Shown: positions 49,761 to 60,957 of the stretch, piece by piece
Numbering within the stretch: position 1 is the stretch's first letter
How the letters are laid out: each line of letters begins with the position of its first letter
Assembly (NCBI GenBank): GCA_902729315.2
Contig: LR746277.1
Location: forward strand, 4,841,001-4,905,000
From: Spirodela intermedia
Taxonomy: Eukaryota > Streptophyta > Magnoliopsida > Alismatales > Araceae
DNA: 64,000 nt
Reading direction: 5' to 3'
The notes under the pieces: generated by a model
Told to the model about the DNA's origin: nothing
The model's database searches: none
The model's input: only the letters and a program-made list of their open reading frames with translations
Made by a program: the position numbers and the translations under genes

Positions 49761-51332
49761 ATGAAGGAGCTCTGGACCTCTCTGGCCGCCCTGGTGGGGG
49801 TCTTCGCCTTCTTCCAGAGCCTCCTCCACGCCATATTCCCCCCTGAGCTGCGGTTCTTGGCGGTGAAGCTCTTCCACCGCGTTTTCTGCTTCTTCTCTTC
49901 TTACTGCTACTTCGACATCACCGAGATAGACGGCGTCAACACCAATGAGCTCTACAACGCCGTCCAGCTCTACCTTAGCAGCTCAGCCTCCGTCTCCGGC
50001 AGCCGCCTCAGCCTCAGCCGGCCCCTCAACTCCTCAGCCTTCACCTTCGGCCTCTCCAACAACGACCGCCTCGTTGACACTTTCAATGGCGCCACCGCCA
50101 CCTGGGAGCACGTCGTCACGCAGTGGCATCCCCAATCCTTCTCCTGGCGGCCCCTCCCACAGGAGAAGAGGGGCTTCACCCTCCGCGTGCGGAAGAAGGA
50201 TAAGCCCCTCATCCTCCATTCCTACCTCGATCACATTATGGAGAGAGCCAACGACATCCGTCGCCGGAACCAGGACCGCCTCCTCTACACCAACTCCCGC
50301 GGCGGCGCTCTGGACGCTCGTGGGCACCCCTGGGAATCGGTCCCCTTCAAGCATCCCAGCACCTTCGAGACCCTGGCAATGAATCCAGAGAGGAAGGAGG
50401 AGATCATGGCCGATCTCCGGGACTTCGCTGACGGCCAAACCTTCTACCAGAAGACTGGCCGTGCGTGGAAGCGCGGGTACCTCCTCTACGGCCCTCCGGG
50501 GACCGGCAAGTCCAGCATGATCGCCGCCATGGCGAATTACCTTGGCTACGATATATACGACCTCGAGCTCACGGAGGTGCACACCAACTCTGAGCTCCGC
50601 AAGCTGCTGATGAAGACCACTTCGAAGTCGATCATCGTCATCGAGGACATCGACTGCTCTATCCAACTCACGAACAGGAACGGAGCTGCCGTGAAGAAAT
50701 CCTCCGGGCTGAGCAGTTTCTCCGACCCGTCGTCGGAGTTGTGCCCGATGGTGGGGCCGGAGGAGACAACCAAGTCGATCACGCTTTCGGGCTTGTTGAA
50801 TTTCACAGACGGGCTTTGGTCCTGCTGCGGGAGCGAGAGGATATTCGTTTTCACGACGAACCACATCGAGAAGCTCGACCCGGCTCTTCTCCGGTCGGGG
50901 AGGATGGACATGCACATCTTCATGAGCTTCTGCTCCTTCCCGGCCTTGAAGATTCTGATGAAGAACTACTTGGGCTTTGAGGAGGCCCTGGCGGGGGGCG
51001 AGGAAAAGAGACTCCTGGGGGAGTTGCAGGTGGTGATGGGCACGGCACAGATGACCCCGGCCGACGTCAGCGAGGTACTGATCAAGAACCGGACGAAGGA
51101 GAGGAGCAAGGCTGTGGCGGAGCTGCTGGAGGTTCTGAGGAGCCGGGTCGAGGTAAGGAAGGCCGCAAGGAATCTCTCAACGATGGAGAGCAACCCGAAC
51201 GGGGAATTGGAGGAAGAGCAGGAGAAACGAGCCCTGGAGAGCCCAAAACAGGCCGATGAAGCAGTAGGAGAAGAGGCAGAGGATCCCAACGCTGAGAAGA
51301 ACAAGTGTGACGAGAATTCCGCGGAGGATTAA
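49761..51332 (+). CDS. Membrane-anchored AAA-type ATPase, BCS1/AATP1-like plant family
   Basis: An intronless 523-residue ATPase. A hydrophobic segment at about residues 5-25 should anchor it in a membrane, followed by the plant AAA-associated N-domain (FSSYCYFDITEIDG to about residue 125). The AAA core has Walker A GPPGTGKS (244-251), Walker B IIVIEDID (291-298), a glycine/serine insertion after it, and the second region of homology LDPALLRSGRMD with arginines 378 and 381. The C-terminal ~50 residues are Glu-rich and low complexity. The family (Arabidopsis At5g57480, At4g25835 and relatives) includes mitochondrial and ER members tied to stress and development; the location of this one is not shown by sequence. 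The start is the first in-frame ATG, and the family is usually single-exon. Antisense frames such as 50915-50034 are shadows of its GC-rich codons. Confidence 0.95.
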   Translation: MKELWTSLAALVGVFAFFQSLLHAIFPPELRFLAVKLFHRVFCFFSSYCYFDITEIDGVNTNELYNAVQLYLSSSASVSGSRLSLSRPLNSSAFTFGLSNNDRLVDTFNGATATWEHVVTQWHPQSFSWRPLPQEKRGFTLRVRKKDKPLILHSYLDHIMERANDIRRRNQDRLLYTNSRGGALDARGHPWESVPFKHPSTFETLAMNPERKEEIMADLRDFADGQTFYQKTGRAWKRGYLLYGPPGTGKSSMIAAMANYLGYDIYDLELTEVHTNSELRKLLMKTTSKSIIVIEDIDCSIQLTNRNGAAVKKSSGLSSFSDPSSELCPMVGPEETTKSITLSGLLNFTDGLWSCCGSERIFVFTTNHIEKLDPALLRSGRMDMHIFMSFCSFPALKILMKNYLGFEEALAGGEEKRLLGELQVVMGTAQMTPADVSEVLIKNRTKERSKAVAELLEVLRSRVEVRKAARNLSTMESNPNGELEEEQEKRALESPKQADEAVGEEAEDPNAEKNKCDENSAED

Positions 51333-51929
51333 AAAACTTATCTCCTCGTTTTGTTCTTCTGTTGTTGCTGATGGACTGGCATGTGTGTGAGAGAGAGAGA
51401 GAAGAAAGAAGCGTTTTTTCCTCCTTTCGGCAATCCCGTTATCTGTGAAGACGGAGGCCTCGTCGTTCTCTCTTGCTACGTCTGCGCTCCACTCCGCTTA
51501 TCCCTTCCCTCTTTCCTTATGCGGTTAAGTCCCTGTTCTTAAAATATTTCGTATAATCTGCCGCGTGCCCTGCTCCGTCGTGTCCACTGTTCGAAGACCC
51601 TCGCGGTAACAAGGACGACGCGTTCACTCAGGAAGACGACACGCATAAAACACAAATAACAGACTGAAACATTCGAGCCCTGGCTTGGGAAACGAGTCGT
51701 CGTCTTCCTCCCCCCCCCCCGCAGCAGTCCTCGTTGGGGCCACGTGTGTGAATCGCAGCTGGGGGGCGGCTAAAGCACGAGCCTTTCTCTGTACCCCGTC
51801 TTCTCTGCGCCTGTAGGCTTTGTGAGAGTGGCCAGGGGGAGATCAGTATACGACAGATAAAGTGCCGGTGGTCGACCGCAGTGGACTTCGCCGACCGGGA
51901 TATGCTCGACCGTCCACAGCCCGGCTCTC

Positions 51930-52324
51930 GGAACGGGCTCCCGCCACCATTAATACCTCGGAGGTCACCACTAATCCCCAGTCGTTTGCATGCATGCGCA
52001 TTCCAGAAGCCTCCTCGTCACTTCCTGGGTTCTCTGCAAAAGATCCCGGGGAAGGAGTAACGGAATTCAGCGTTCTAGAACCGACGTAGGGCTAGGGCTT
52101 GGAAGATCGCAATTGGCTTCCTTCTTCAGTCGAGAGTCCCCACACCATATTAACCCCTTATTATCTCTGACATTAAGATACTGTCCTGGTATGATCCCTT
52201 GGTGTGATGTAATTTTTCCCATTTGCATGCTTAGCCGATTCTGCGGAGCTCCCCCGTGATCCGAGTATGACGCTAATGGCGGCGCCTTTTCGGCTTTCAC
52301 CTTAGAGTGTTAGTCCCCGCAGCT
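51930..52324. repeat. Dispersed duplicate, copy A (GC-rich)
   Basis: It aligns through its length with 57429-57830. Shared words include GCATGCATGCGCATTC, CCCCACACCAT and TGACATTAAGATA. This copy keeps many CpG sites that are TpG or CpA in copy B. No coding potential recognised. Confidence 0.85.
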
Positions 52325-54159
52325 TGTAGACCTGGATGAGTTCTTTCAGAGCTTCTGCTCGAGATCGGAGTCAATATGCGGGGGGGCTGGATCTTCTATC
52401 TAAAGCTTCCGATCGAAAATGGCTCAATAGGTTCCCCCTCTCCTTTTTTTAAAAATGATGACACGAATATGCTCGGCGATCAGACGTTGAGGCGAGGCCA
52501 GGGCTGTTCTTCAGCCTGTCTGGAGATTCCAATGATCTCTCTTCCTGCAAGAAAGCTCAGCTTGCGGAGGAGGCTGCCCAATGGGAAACCGGATGAGCAA
52601 GACCAGCGAGCCAGCAGTAGCTCTTCGGCAGCATATGAACAGTGAAGCGATACTCTAGCCCAGATGGGTCAACCCATCGACACTACTCATCCTTTCCCAA
52701 GTTGATCCGAGCCACGCTGAATAAGCCAACCCGTATATCAAGAGTCAATCGTCTCTGGCCAGGCCTTGTCGTCTTCTCGCCCACCCTGCCGGATCATACG
52801 CTGTAAGACACCGACGAGCGCCGAAAAAACCTAAACTAGGGGAGATGAGAGAAGAACTAGCGAAGATCACCAGTAAGCTCGTGTAGAGAAAATGATGGCC
52901 TCCAGCGGAAGAATCTCTCCTGCCTGATAAAGGGTCCGATAAAGCTAGCCGCCCTCGTCAGACCCATACCACCCTCTCCACAGAACGGCTCGGAGCAACC
53001 CCCCCGTTGCTTCACCATGATTACGCTCACTGGATCTCACTCGGCTCTGTTCTTCACCTTCAGAGCTCCGACGAGGCTCCCCGGCGGAGGACAGCGGCCT
53101 AAGAGAGCACCGCAGCGCCAGGGGAAGAGATAAAACCCAGATCCCTGGATTTCCCCGGAGGATCCTCCTGTCGGCGTCGAGCTTTCCAAAATGCCCATGA
53201 ATGGCTCCATCTATTGCTCCGGCTCGATTTCCGGGGAGGACTCTAATCATTGCACCATGATTCCCTCTCCCCCTTTCCCCGTCGAAGACGACGACGATGG
53301 CCGGGCCGATCGTCATCTTTCCACTTGCCATCAGAGCGCTTAATGGGCTGCTACTGCGGCTCGGCTGAGCCCACTTACCTAAAAAAGAGAATTCCGGAGT
53401 GAGTGGGCCCACCATATATGGCCCATTTGGGATGCTCGCTCGATGATCAATAGGCCCATATATTACAGACGAGGTGTGGACTAAATTGGGCCGGTTGAAA
53501 ATTGGGCCGGCGTGAGGCGGTGAAGATCCTCTCTATAAATTTATTAGATGAACCTCGAGTTAAGTATAAGATAAGATGAAATCCCATATATATTTTAATT
53601 TCATTCATATCCTTTTATTTTGGCATTTTCTCCCCACGCCTTGCTTCCGGTTTCGACGAGATTGGTGGCGTGCTCGAGTCCCATTGAATGTTATGGAATA
53701 TTCTTGGAATATCCCGCTTGTTTAATCATCTGACACGTTTTGGAGATATTAGCATTTAAAAAATAATAATGGGCTAGTAGCTAATCCATGCTATTTGCGG
53801 GGGCTGAAACGAAAGAACGAACGCCTATTTATTAACCATGGAAAAAAGGAGATTACTCGGGTAAATCGTAATTTATTAGAAAAAACTAATATAGTCCCGG
53901 GACCACAACACCACGCTCTTCATTCCCCACTGACGTTGATTTCCACTAAAAGTCCCATTGACCGTTTGATGGGAAAGACCAGTATCAACTGTTGTCGATA
54001 AAAGTAGGTTGAACGATCATTCAATATAGAAAGGTCGCAGTTGACTTTGGTTATTATCTCCTCACCAAACTATGCAATATATATATATACCTAACGTATG
54101 CATGGACGTGGCTGTCGAAATCATCAACTTGGCAGATAAATAATCTATCTTCATCCCGT

Positions 54160-54208
<49 letters not shown>
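54160..54208. repeat. (CT)n microsatellite
   Basis: About 48 bp of CT repeats downstream of the galactosyltransferase gene. Confidence 0.97.
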
Positions 54209-54209
<1 letters not shown>

Positions 54210-54485
54210 AAATAGGTCTAAAACGATAGTCTGGTCGGGGAAAGGCTCGAATGGCTTCACCCCGGAGGGCCATCCCCTGGGGCCTGTCCAGACAAGGGTA
54301 AGTCATAGGAGAGAGGAGGGGGAGGGGGGGAAGCTGGGAGAGCTTGGGCCACCTCCCGGGGAGTAAACCAGTGTTAACACTCTTAACCCTCCGTCGCTTT
54401 CTACCTTTCTCCTTCCCACCCTCACGGAAAGATCGAGGGGACTCCACTTGTTGCAGCAGATCAGTACAGCGTCGGAAGGGCCTCA

Positions 54486-55460
54486 CTAGAGGTGGTAGAA
54501 CTTGGAGGGCTTGAACCCGGCGGTCACATTGAAGTATCTCAGCGTCTCCGCCAGCTTATCGTCATCCTTGAGCCGGTGGACGGAGATGGTGTTGGGGACG
54601 AAGGTGTACGGCGGGTAAGGGTAGTCGTACGATACCGGCTTCGTGTCGAAGTTCAGGTGGGGAGCTCTCGTGCTGCGAACGTTCTTTCCCCTGCCGCCGT
54701 CGCGCAGCCACTCTCCGACGACGGTGTCCTCCGGCCCCACGGTGTGGTTCTTCACGGTCTCGGAGGAGGCGATCCACTCTACCAGGTCCCAGCTGAGGAC
54801 GTACGCCATGCCGGCCATGAATAGCGGCAGGCCGTTGGCGGCGGGAACGAGGTGGCCCCAGTAGAGGTCCTCCCTCGGCTGGATCCTCAGCGACTCCACC
54901 AGCTTGGGGAACATGAAGATGGTGTCGTCGTCTGCCTTCATCACGAAGTCGTAGGGCCTCCCGCTCCCGTTTGCGCCGCCGCCGAAGAGCCCGGGGAGGC
55001 TGGAGAAGAAGCTGTAGGTCTTGCCACCGTTCATGTTCTCCTTGCAGTTGAGGATGAGGATGTCGTCGTAGAGCATGACCTCCAGCGCTACCAGCGTCTT
55101 CTCGTCGTCCCGGGAGAGGTTACAGAGGACGAACTTGACGTCGATCTGGGCCGCCACCGGCGGCTGCAGGGCATGGAGCATGCGCAGGCGGTGGCGGGGC
55201 AAGTAGCGGTTCCCCAGCGTCAGTATGCCCATGAGCAGGCGGAATTCGGGCCCCGGCGGAGGAGCGGCGGCGCTCTGGCCGTCGGGGGTGGGGGAGGTGA
55301 AGGCTGACAGTCGGAGATTGCCCCGGCTCAAGAGGTGGAACTCGCCGGAGAAGTTGAGAGCGAAGATGAGCGCCGCCAAGAACACCGGCACGAGCAGGAG
55401 GGCCACCTTCTCGAGCGTTCTCATCTGGGGCAACGCGGATGGAGGCGGCGAGAGCGCCAT
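54486..55460 (-). CDS. GT31-type galactosyltransferase, type II membrane protein
   Basis: An intronless 324-residue protein. A short cytoplasmic tail and one membrane segment at residues 19-37 (VALLLVPVFLAALIFALNF) predict a Golgi type II topology. The luminal part carries FRLLMGILTL, then the sugar-nucleotide/metal DDD at 177-179 (VMKADDDTIF) and the acidic GPEDTVVGEWL with E244 and D245. This is the arrangement of the galactosyltransferase family PF01762, which adds beta-1,3-linked galactose to glycans such as arabinogalactan proteins and N-glycans. It is shorter than hydroxyproline galactosyltransferases and lacks their galectin domain. The acceptor is not predictable. It resembles the Arabidopsis protein I recall as At5g57500. 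Met13 is an alternative start, but Met1 keeps a longer basic tail. Confidence 0.88.
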   Translation of the reverse strand: MALSPPPSALPQMRTLEKVALLLVPVFLAALIFALNFSGEFHLLSRGNLRLSAFTSPTPDGQSAAAPPPGPEFRLLMGILTLGNRYLPRHRLRMLHALQPPVAAQIDVKFVLCNLSRDDEKTLVALEVMLYDDILILNCKENMNGGKTYSFFSSLPGLFGGGANGSGRPYDFVMKADDDTIFMFPKLVESLRIQPREDLYWGHLVPAANGLPLFMAGMAYVLSWDLVEWIASSETVKNHTVGPEDTVVGEWLRDGGRGKNVRSTRAPHLNFDTKPVSYDYPYPPYTFVPNTISVHRLKDDDKLAETLRYFNVTAGFKPSKFYHL

Positions 55461-55762
55461 CTTCCTCTGATGGGGGGAGATCTAGGGAGCGGGGTAGGGT
55501 TCCCGTTTTCGCGTATTAATACTCGATCGAAGATCTGAAGAAGTCTCTGTAGATCTGTGGCATTGAATGAAGAAGCACCGTTGACTATCGAGCAGAACCG
55601 AACCACGGTTACTTACTCTCTACCCTGATTACGCGGGGAATCGAGTTAAACGCTACTGTGGTTTTTTTCTTCTTCTTCGAATGTGTTAAAGAGAAGAATG
55701 TGGCCAGACCCTAGTGGCGTTCTCAATTTTAAGAAAAAAAAAACTATTAGAGATTTCCCGCA

Positions 55763-55801
<39 letters not shown>

Positions 55802-56983
55802 CATAGGATGGACTGGGTACCAAGTATCCGTTCCGAATATCACTCATCTCTCTCTCTCTCTCGGTCTTATAGGATGCACTGGGTACCGCCGTCGGAGCTT
55901 ACCGGAGCCAATCCAGGGAAGGAAATGACCTGATCCAGGGTCCGTTTCCTGACCCGGGCTCGGTCCAAGGACTGCAGTGGACCGTACATCACCAGACTCC
56001 GTGGCGGGTGGGATGATAGTCTTCTTCGGTCCTTTATTCGTGAGCGTGGAGATCTTGGATCCGGTGCCTCTTCTTCGGTCCTCATTTCCCTTGCCCACTC
56101 ACTCTCCAAATATGTTTCTAGAGCGAGAGATAGAGGAGGAGAGAAAGAGAGAGAGAGAGAGAGATCACGTCAAGAAGCCAGAGGTCGTCTTAAAGGTCCA
56201 GAGAAAATTTAATTGTCCCTCGTTCACGGAGCTATTTAGAGCAGTAGGTTGGAGCTCTATCTCTCTCTCTCTCTCTCTACCTCCGAGCAGCTTGCCGTCG
56301 GATGCCATCAGGGGCGGAGCGGCGGAAGCGGCGATAGAGCTCCAACCGTGAGCACGGGGTCTTCACGACCAACCCAACCGGGGCGACGAGACCTCACAAC
56401 TAACCCTACTTGGAGGACGGGGTCTTCACGACCAGCACCAGGCGACGGAGACTCAACGAAGGTAATCTATTCTTCCAACTCTACTTTCTCCCTAAGACGA
56501 TGGGATGTACCTTGCCTTACAAACCAAAACAAAGCAAATAAAATAAAGGAAAACTCACTAAGAGAGAACGCGCTAATAATAAAATAAATCTTCAGATCCT
56601 GAGCGGGTGCGTCAGTGTCGAGATCTCCGGTGGCTTTCTAGGCCTGATGCTGTATTGGCTGAGCTTGAGTCCTTTGGTGGGCCCGCTAAGTCTGAATTGG
56701 CCCCCCTTTCTGCATCAATTAGCTAATTGAAATGGACGAAGAGAGGGATTGAGTTTTGGAGATCACTTTTGAGAGAGAGAGAGAAGCCAATGGGTGGACT
56801 GGTAATTGCATGTTTGGAAGTGAGAGGTTGACTTAAAGACCTTGACGAATTTGACATTGTCCTCTTCTATCAGCGGGACGTCGTTGACTTACTAGCACGT
56901 GTTCATCGAGCTGCCCACCAGCGGATGGTGCGCGATGGTAGTTCTATTAAAAGTTTAACTTTTTGATGTCCCTCTGCCTTCCG

Positions 56984-57063
<80 letters not shown>

Positions 57064-57428
57064 CCTCTACCTCCGACGAATTGGGCAGCCGGTCTCACGT
57101 GCTCCCTCAACTCACCCTGCCCGATGGGCTTCATGCATTCAAATAATCGACTAGCTCCCTTGATGGCCCAAATCATAGACGGGCCTTGTTTGGGCTTGGG
57201 CATTCCACAATGACCCGGGATAACAGGGTCTTCAGTGCGTATTCTTTTAGTCTCTCGAGGTTGGTGCGGAAATTTTAGAAATAACATTATTACCCTCTTC
57301 TTAATAAAACTTAAGGTTGTAGAGTTCAATTTTGTTAAAAAATAAATAGTCCAAGACCTAGCTAAACCCTCCCTTCTCCTGTATCATCAACTAATCATAT
57401 CAGTAGATCGTTCTTATTCCTCTCTCTT
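55461..57428. other. Intergenic DNA with short CT/GA tracts
   Basis: Microsatellites lie at 55769-55800, 55848-55862, 56140-56163, 56258-56279 and 56985-57047. A related sequence, ATAGGATG(G/C)ACTGGGTACC, occurs twice around two CT runs (55803 and 55867). No gene recognised. Confidence 0.55.
56985..57062. repeat. (CT)n then (CTAT)n microsatellite
   Basis: About 60 bp of CT repeats pass into four CTAT units. Confidence 0.96.
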
Positions 57429-57830
57429 GGAACAGGGCCTCACCACCGTTAATACCTTGGAGGTCATCATTAATCCCAATGGTTACATGCATGCGCATTC
57501 TAGATGCCTCCTCATCACTTCTTGAGTTTTTTGTTTGAAGATCCTAGTGGAGTGACTGAGCTCAATGCTCTAGAACCCACGTAGAGCTATTGCTTGGAAG
57601 ATTATAGTGTAAGTTCCTTCTTCAGTTGAGATTCCCCACACCATGTACTACTGCCCCTCGTTATCATTGACATTAAGATATTATCCTGATATGATCTCTT
57701 GATGTGGTGTAATTATTTCAATTTGAAAGCTTTGTTGATTCCACAGAGCTCCCCGATGATTTAAGTATGATACTAATGGCAATGCCTTTTTGGATTTCAA
57801 CATGAAGTGTTAGTCTCTACAGCTTCTTAA
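57429..57830. repeat. Dispersed duplicate, copy B (AT-shifted)
   Basis: Direct-orientation relative of 51930-52324 with many C-to-T and G-to-A differences. It stops exactly where the gypsy LTR-like sequence begins at 57831. Confidence 0.85.
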
Positions 57831-60800
57831 TGTAGCCCAAAACATAAGTTGAAGTTTCAACTTCAAATTTAGTCTCAATTATCTTAAATTTAGGCCATAA
57901 AATGAAAAGTGTTGAAAAAGGCCCCACATGTATCACCAATGGCCTTGAGGTATAAAAATTAATATTTTATTTCTTACTTTATGTCAATTTTCTTCTATAT
58001 GTGGTTTTAAATATTGTTCAAAGTATGTACTTAAGATTTATTAAGGATCTTTACTTTTACGAGTTTATTTCAAGTCAATTTAGAGTTAGTCAAAGTTTGT
58101 CCAAATGATCTATTTAAAATGTCAGTCTATCAAAATATGTTTTTAGTCATTTTAGAGTCAATTAGACTATGTCCTCAAGATCTATTTAGGATCCTTTTTT
58201 TGGGAGTACCCCACCTCATTTCTAGACCTACATAAAGTCAATCATTGTAACTTCAACAATATATTTTTTAAGTTGAATCAGTTCTCTTTATTGTGAGAGT
58301 TCTCTCCTATTGCTTGTAGATTTATACACTTTCTTGGAGATTCAAGGATTGAAGACTCTTAATTTGTGAATTTAAAAGTTAGTTTATTCTCCAATTAAAA
58401 TTTTGTGGATTGTCTTGTATCTTATTTATCTTCCATGTTACTACTATGTCAATTGGTATCAAAAGAAGTCAATATTCCATATCAAGGTTTAAAAATGTCA
58501 TGAGGTAAATCTAGTCATATTAGTGATGATGATTCTCTTAAAATATATCTTTTCTCAAAATTAGATTTCATTATATTTTAAAAATAAATAAATCAAAATT
58601 TGATGATTTAGTGATACTTAGAAATAATTTTTGACAAGAATTAGTATATTAAAGAGTTATTAATGTCCTCATATATATCATGAAACTATATATCTTCAAA
58701 AAGTCACTCATGTTGAATCTATATTAGATACTTACTTTACTTTTTGTTTTACAAGTTCTAAATCAAGATTTGAAGAATATATTTTTTGAATTTTTTTGTA
58801 TGAAGATTGACTTATTATGTTTTAATTCACATATGAAGATTGAAGAGTTGCTAGATTGATTAATTGAAGTACAACATTTTTTTTAGTATGTAAAATTTAT
58901 ATAAAAAAATAAGTAAAGACTTATGAGTTGAAGGTTTAAACTTCTATTTAGTAACATCAATTACATATCACATGTATGAAGTCAAGCAAAGAATATGTAC
59001 AATCATGAGATAAAATAAATAAACTGTTGAAATCTCATTTTAGTTTCTCATATTATGAACATATTCTATATCAATAATATTAACATATATACATGAAAAA
59101 TATATTTATTTCTAATTACACTTAAGAATTTTATTATTTATCTTCTTGAATCGACTTTACATAATCTAAGTCATATATGATTTTGAGATTTAAATGTGGT
59201 CTTAGATGGAAAATCAAAGATAGTAACTTTACAATCACTTTTTAAACTTAATGATATTGTAATGGTTGTAGAGTGTGCTGAAATATTATTAGAGAAAGAA
59301 AAAAATAGAGTTCAAAATTTTAGAAGTTGAAGTTCAACTCTTCAACTAGATAGAGAAAGATCAATTATTGTTTCCTCTACATCACAAAAGAGACAGCATA
59401 ATCAAACTTCTATTAGTCAAGTGAAGAAAATATTTCTACCTAAGTTTCTATTAACATAATGTTTATACTTGTAATATCATTCATAAATGCTACAAGTGTT
59501 GAGAATATAGACACAAATTAAATTTTTATTCAAAATATGACACAATAAATTTTACAAGTTCAATTGAAGATAAAGTAGAATTGAAGAGCTAGAAATTAAA
59601 AGTGAGGTAGAAGAAAACATTATCAAAATTTGATATTGAAAATGTACTATCACACTCACTTGTAGTGAGCAGATTAATATATGTATTGAAAAAGGAAGAA
59701 AATTCATGACACCATAACATCTTCAAAATAAGGTGCATTATGGATTCTAAGGTATATGGTATTATTATTAATAGTGGTAATAGTGAGATATTTTCTTCAA
59801 TAATGGTTTGAAAATTAAACTTGAAGACAAGCCCACATCCTCATTCAATTGATTGGATCAAGAAGTAAACATAAAACTAGAGTTTCTCAAGCCTATTGAG
59901 TCAATTTTTTTATTGGTAAGATTTATTTTGATGAAATGTAATGTGCCATTATTGAAATGTATGCATGTCACATGATATCAAACATATCATGATAGTTTGA
60001 TGTTGATGTTATACATTGAGGTAAAAATATAATTATAAAAATAATAAAATAATTAGTTTAGTTCTAATACAAGACTTCAATTTTTAAAAAAGAAAAAAAG
60101 ATAAAAAAAGTAATACTCATCAACTAAAAATAGTTGATTAATAAATTTAATATTACTACGAAATTATTTTGTGATTGTTCAAAAGTTTGATTCAAATGTC
60201 AAAATAATTGATGTGATATAAAAAAATATTAAATACTTGATATCTGAATTTTATGTAATTCAAGATGTACTTACTCATCTTCTACCAATGTGAGATGTAC
60301 AACATCATATTAATCTTAGATTTTGAACTAGCTTATTTAATCTTCCACATTATAAGATGACCTCAAAAAAAAAACAAATTCTTCAAGAACAAGTTGAAGA
60401 GTTATTACGTGACGTATTAATAAGAAAAAGTATGAACCTATGTTCTATGTCTACTCTACTAATTCAAAGAATGATAGAAGTTGGTGAATGTTTGTCGACA
60501 AAAAAACTATCAACAAGATAATAATTAATAATAGATTCTCAATTTTATACCTAGATGACATGTTTGATATGTTTTGTGATTCTAATTTGTTCTCAAAAGT
60601 TAATTTAAAGAGCATATATCATCAAATCCAAATTAGACCAAGAGATGAGTGAAATACTATTTTAATATTAAAGTAAGTCTTTATAAATAATTAATCATGT
60701 CTTTTGGCTTATTCAACGCCCTTAGTACACATGAGGGTAATGAAAAAAGTTATGAAATCTTTCATTGATAAATTTATTATTTTTACTTTGATGACATTCT

Positions 60801-60957
60801 TATTTACAATACTATAAAATAAAAACACATTAAACATCTCATATCAACATTTAAAGTGTTACAATAAACTAAATTATATATTAATATAAAAAAATATGAT
60901 TTTATGACAACTAATTTACTATTTTTGAGATACATTATAAGTGTAGATTGAATCTAT
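57831..60957 (+). mobile_element. Highly decayed Ty3/gypsy element
   Basis: An LTR-like stretch 57831-58452 (starts TGTAGCCC, ends GTCAA) is followed by TGGTATCAAAAG (58454-58465), a primer-site variant. A CCHC-like zinc knuckle remnant lies near 59485-59517 (CYKC). Gypsy RT remnants run 60350-60800: EQVEELLRD, then FSKVNLKSIYHQIQIRP, then SFGLFNALS and FYFDDILIY, with stops and frameshifts. The interior is very AT-rich. No integrase or 3' LTR was found, because the next element begins near 60958. Confidence 0.7.

Larger units (their letters stand above)
51333..54485. other. Intergenic DNA between AAA-ATPase and galactosyltransferase
   Basis: Includes the ATPase 3' UTR, a C-run near 51712, repeat copy A (51930-52324) and a (CT)n tract at 54160-54208. 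Minus ORF 53415-52945 (156 codons) has no recognised family and an Arg/Gly/Ser-rich composition typical of chance frames in GC-rich DNA. I call no gene. Confidence 0.55.

Noticed and set aside
50034-50915. 293-codon minus-strand ORF
   Set aside because: It is a shadow of the AAA-ATPase gene, caused by GC-rich third positions, with no family similarity.
52945-53415. 156-codon minus ORF in intergenic DNA
   Set aside because: No recognised domain and no supporting promoter or splice context, with a composition typical of chance frames in GC-rich sequence.
54852-55307. Plus-strand ORF of 151 codons opposite the galactosyltransferase
   Set aside because: It is an antisense shadow of GC-rich coding sequence, Val/Glu-rich without recognisable domains.
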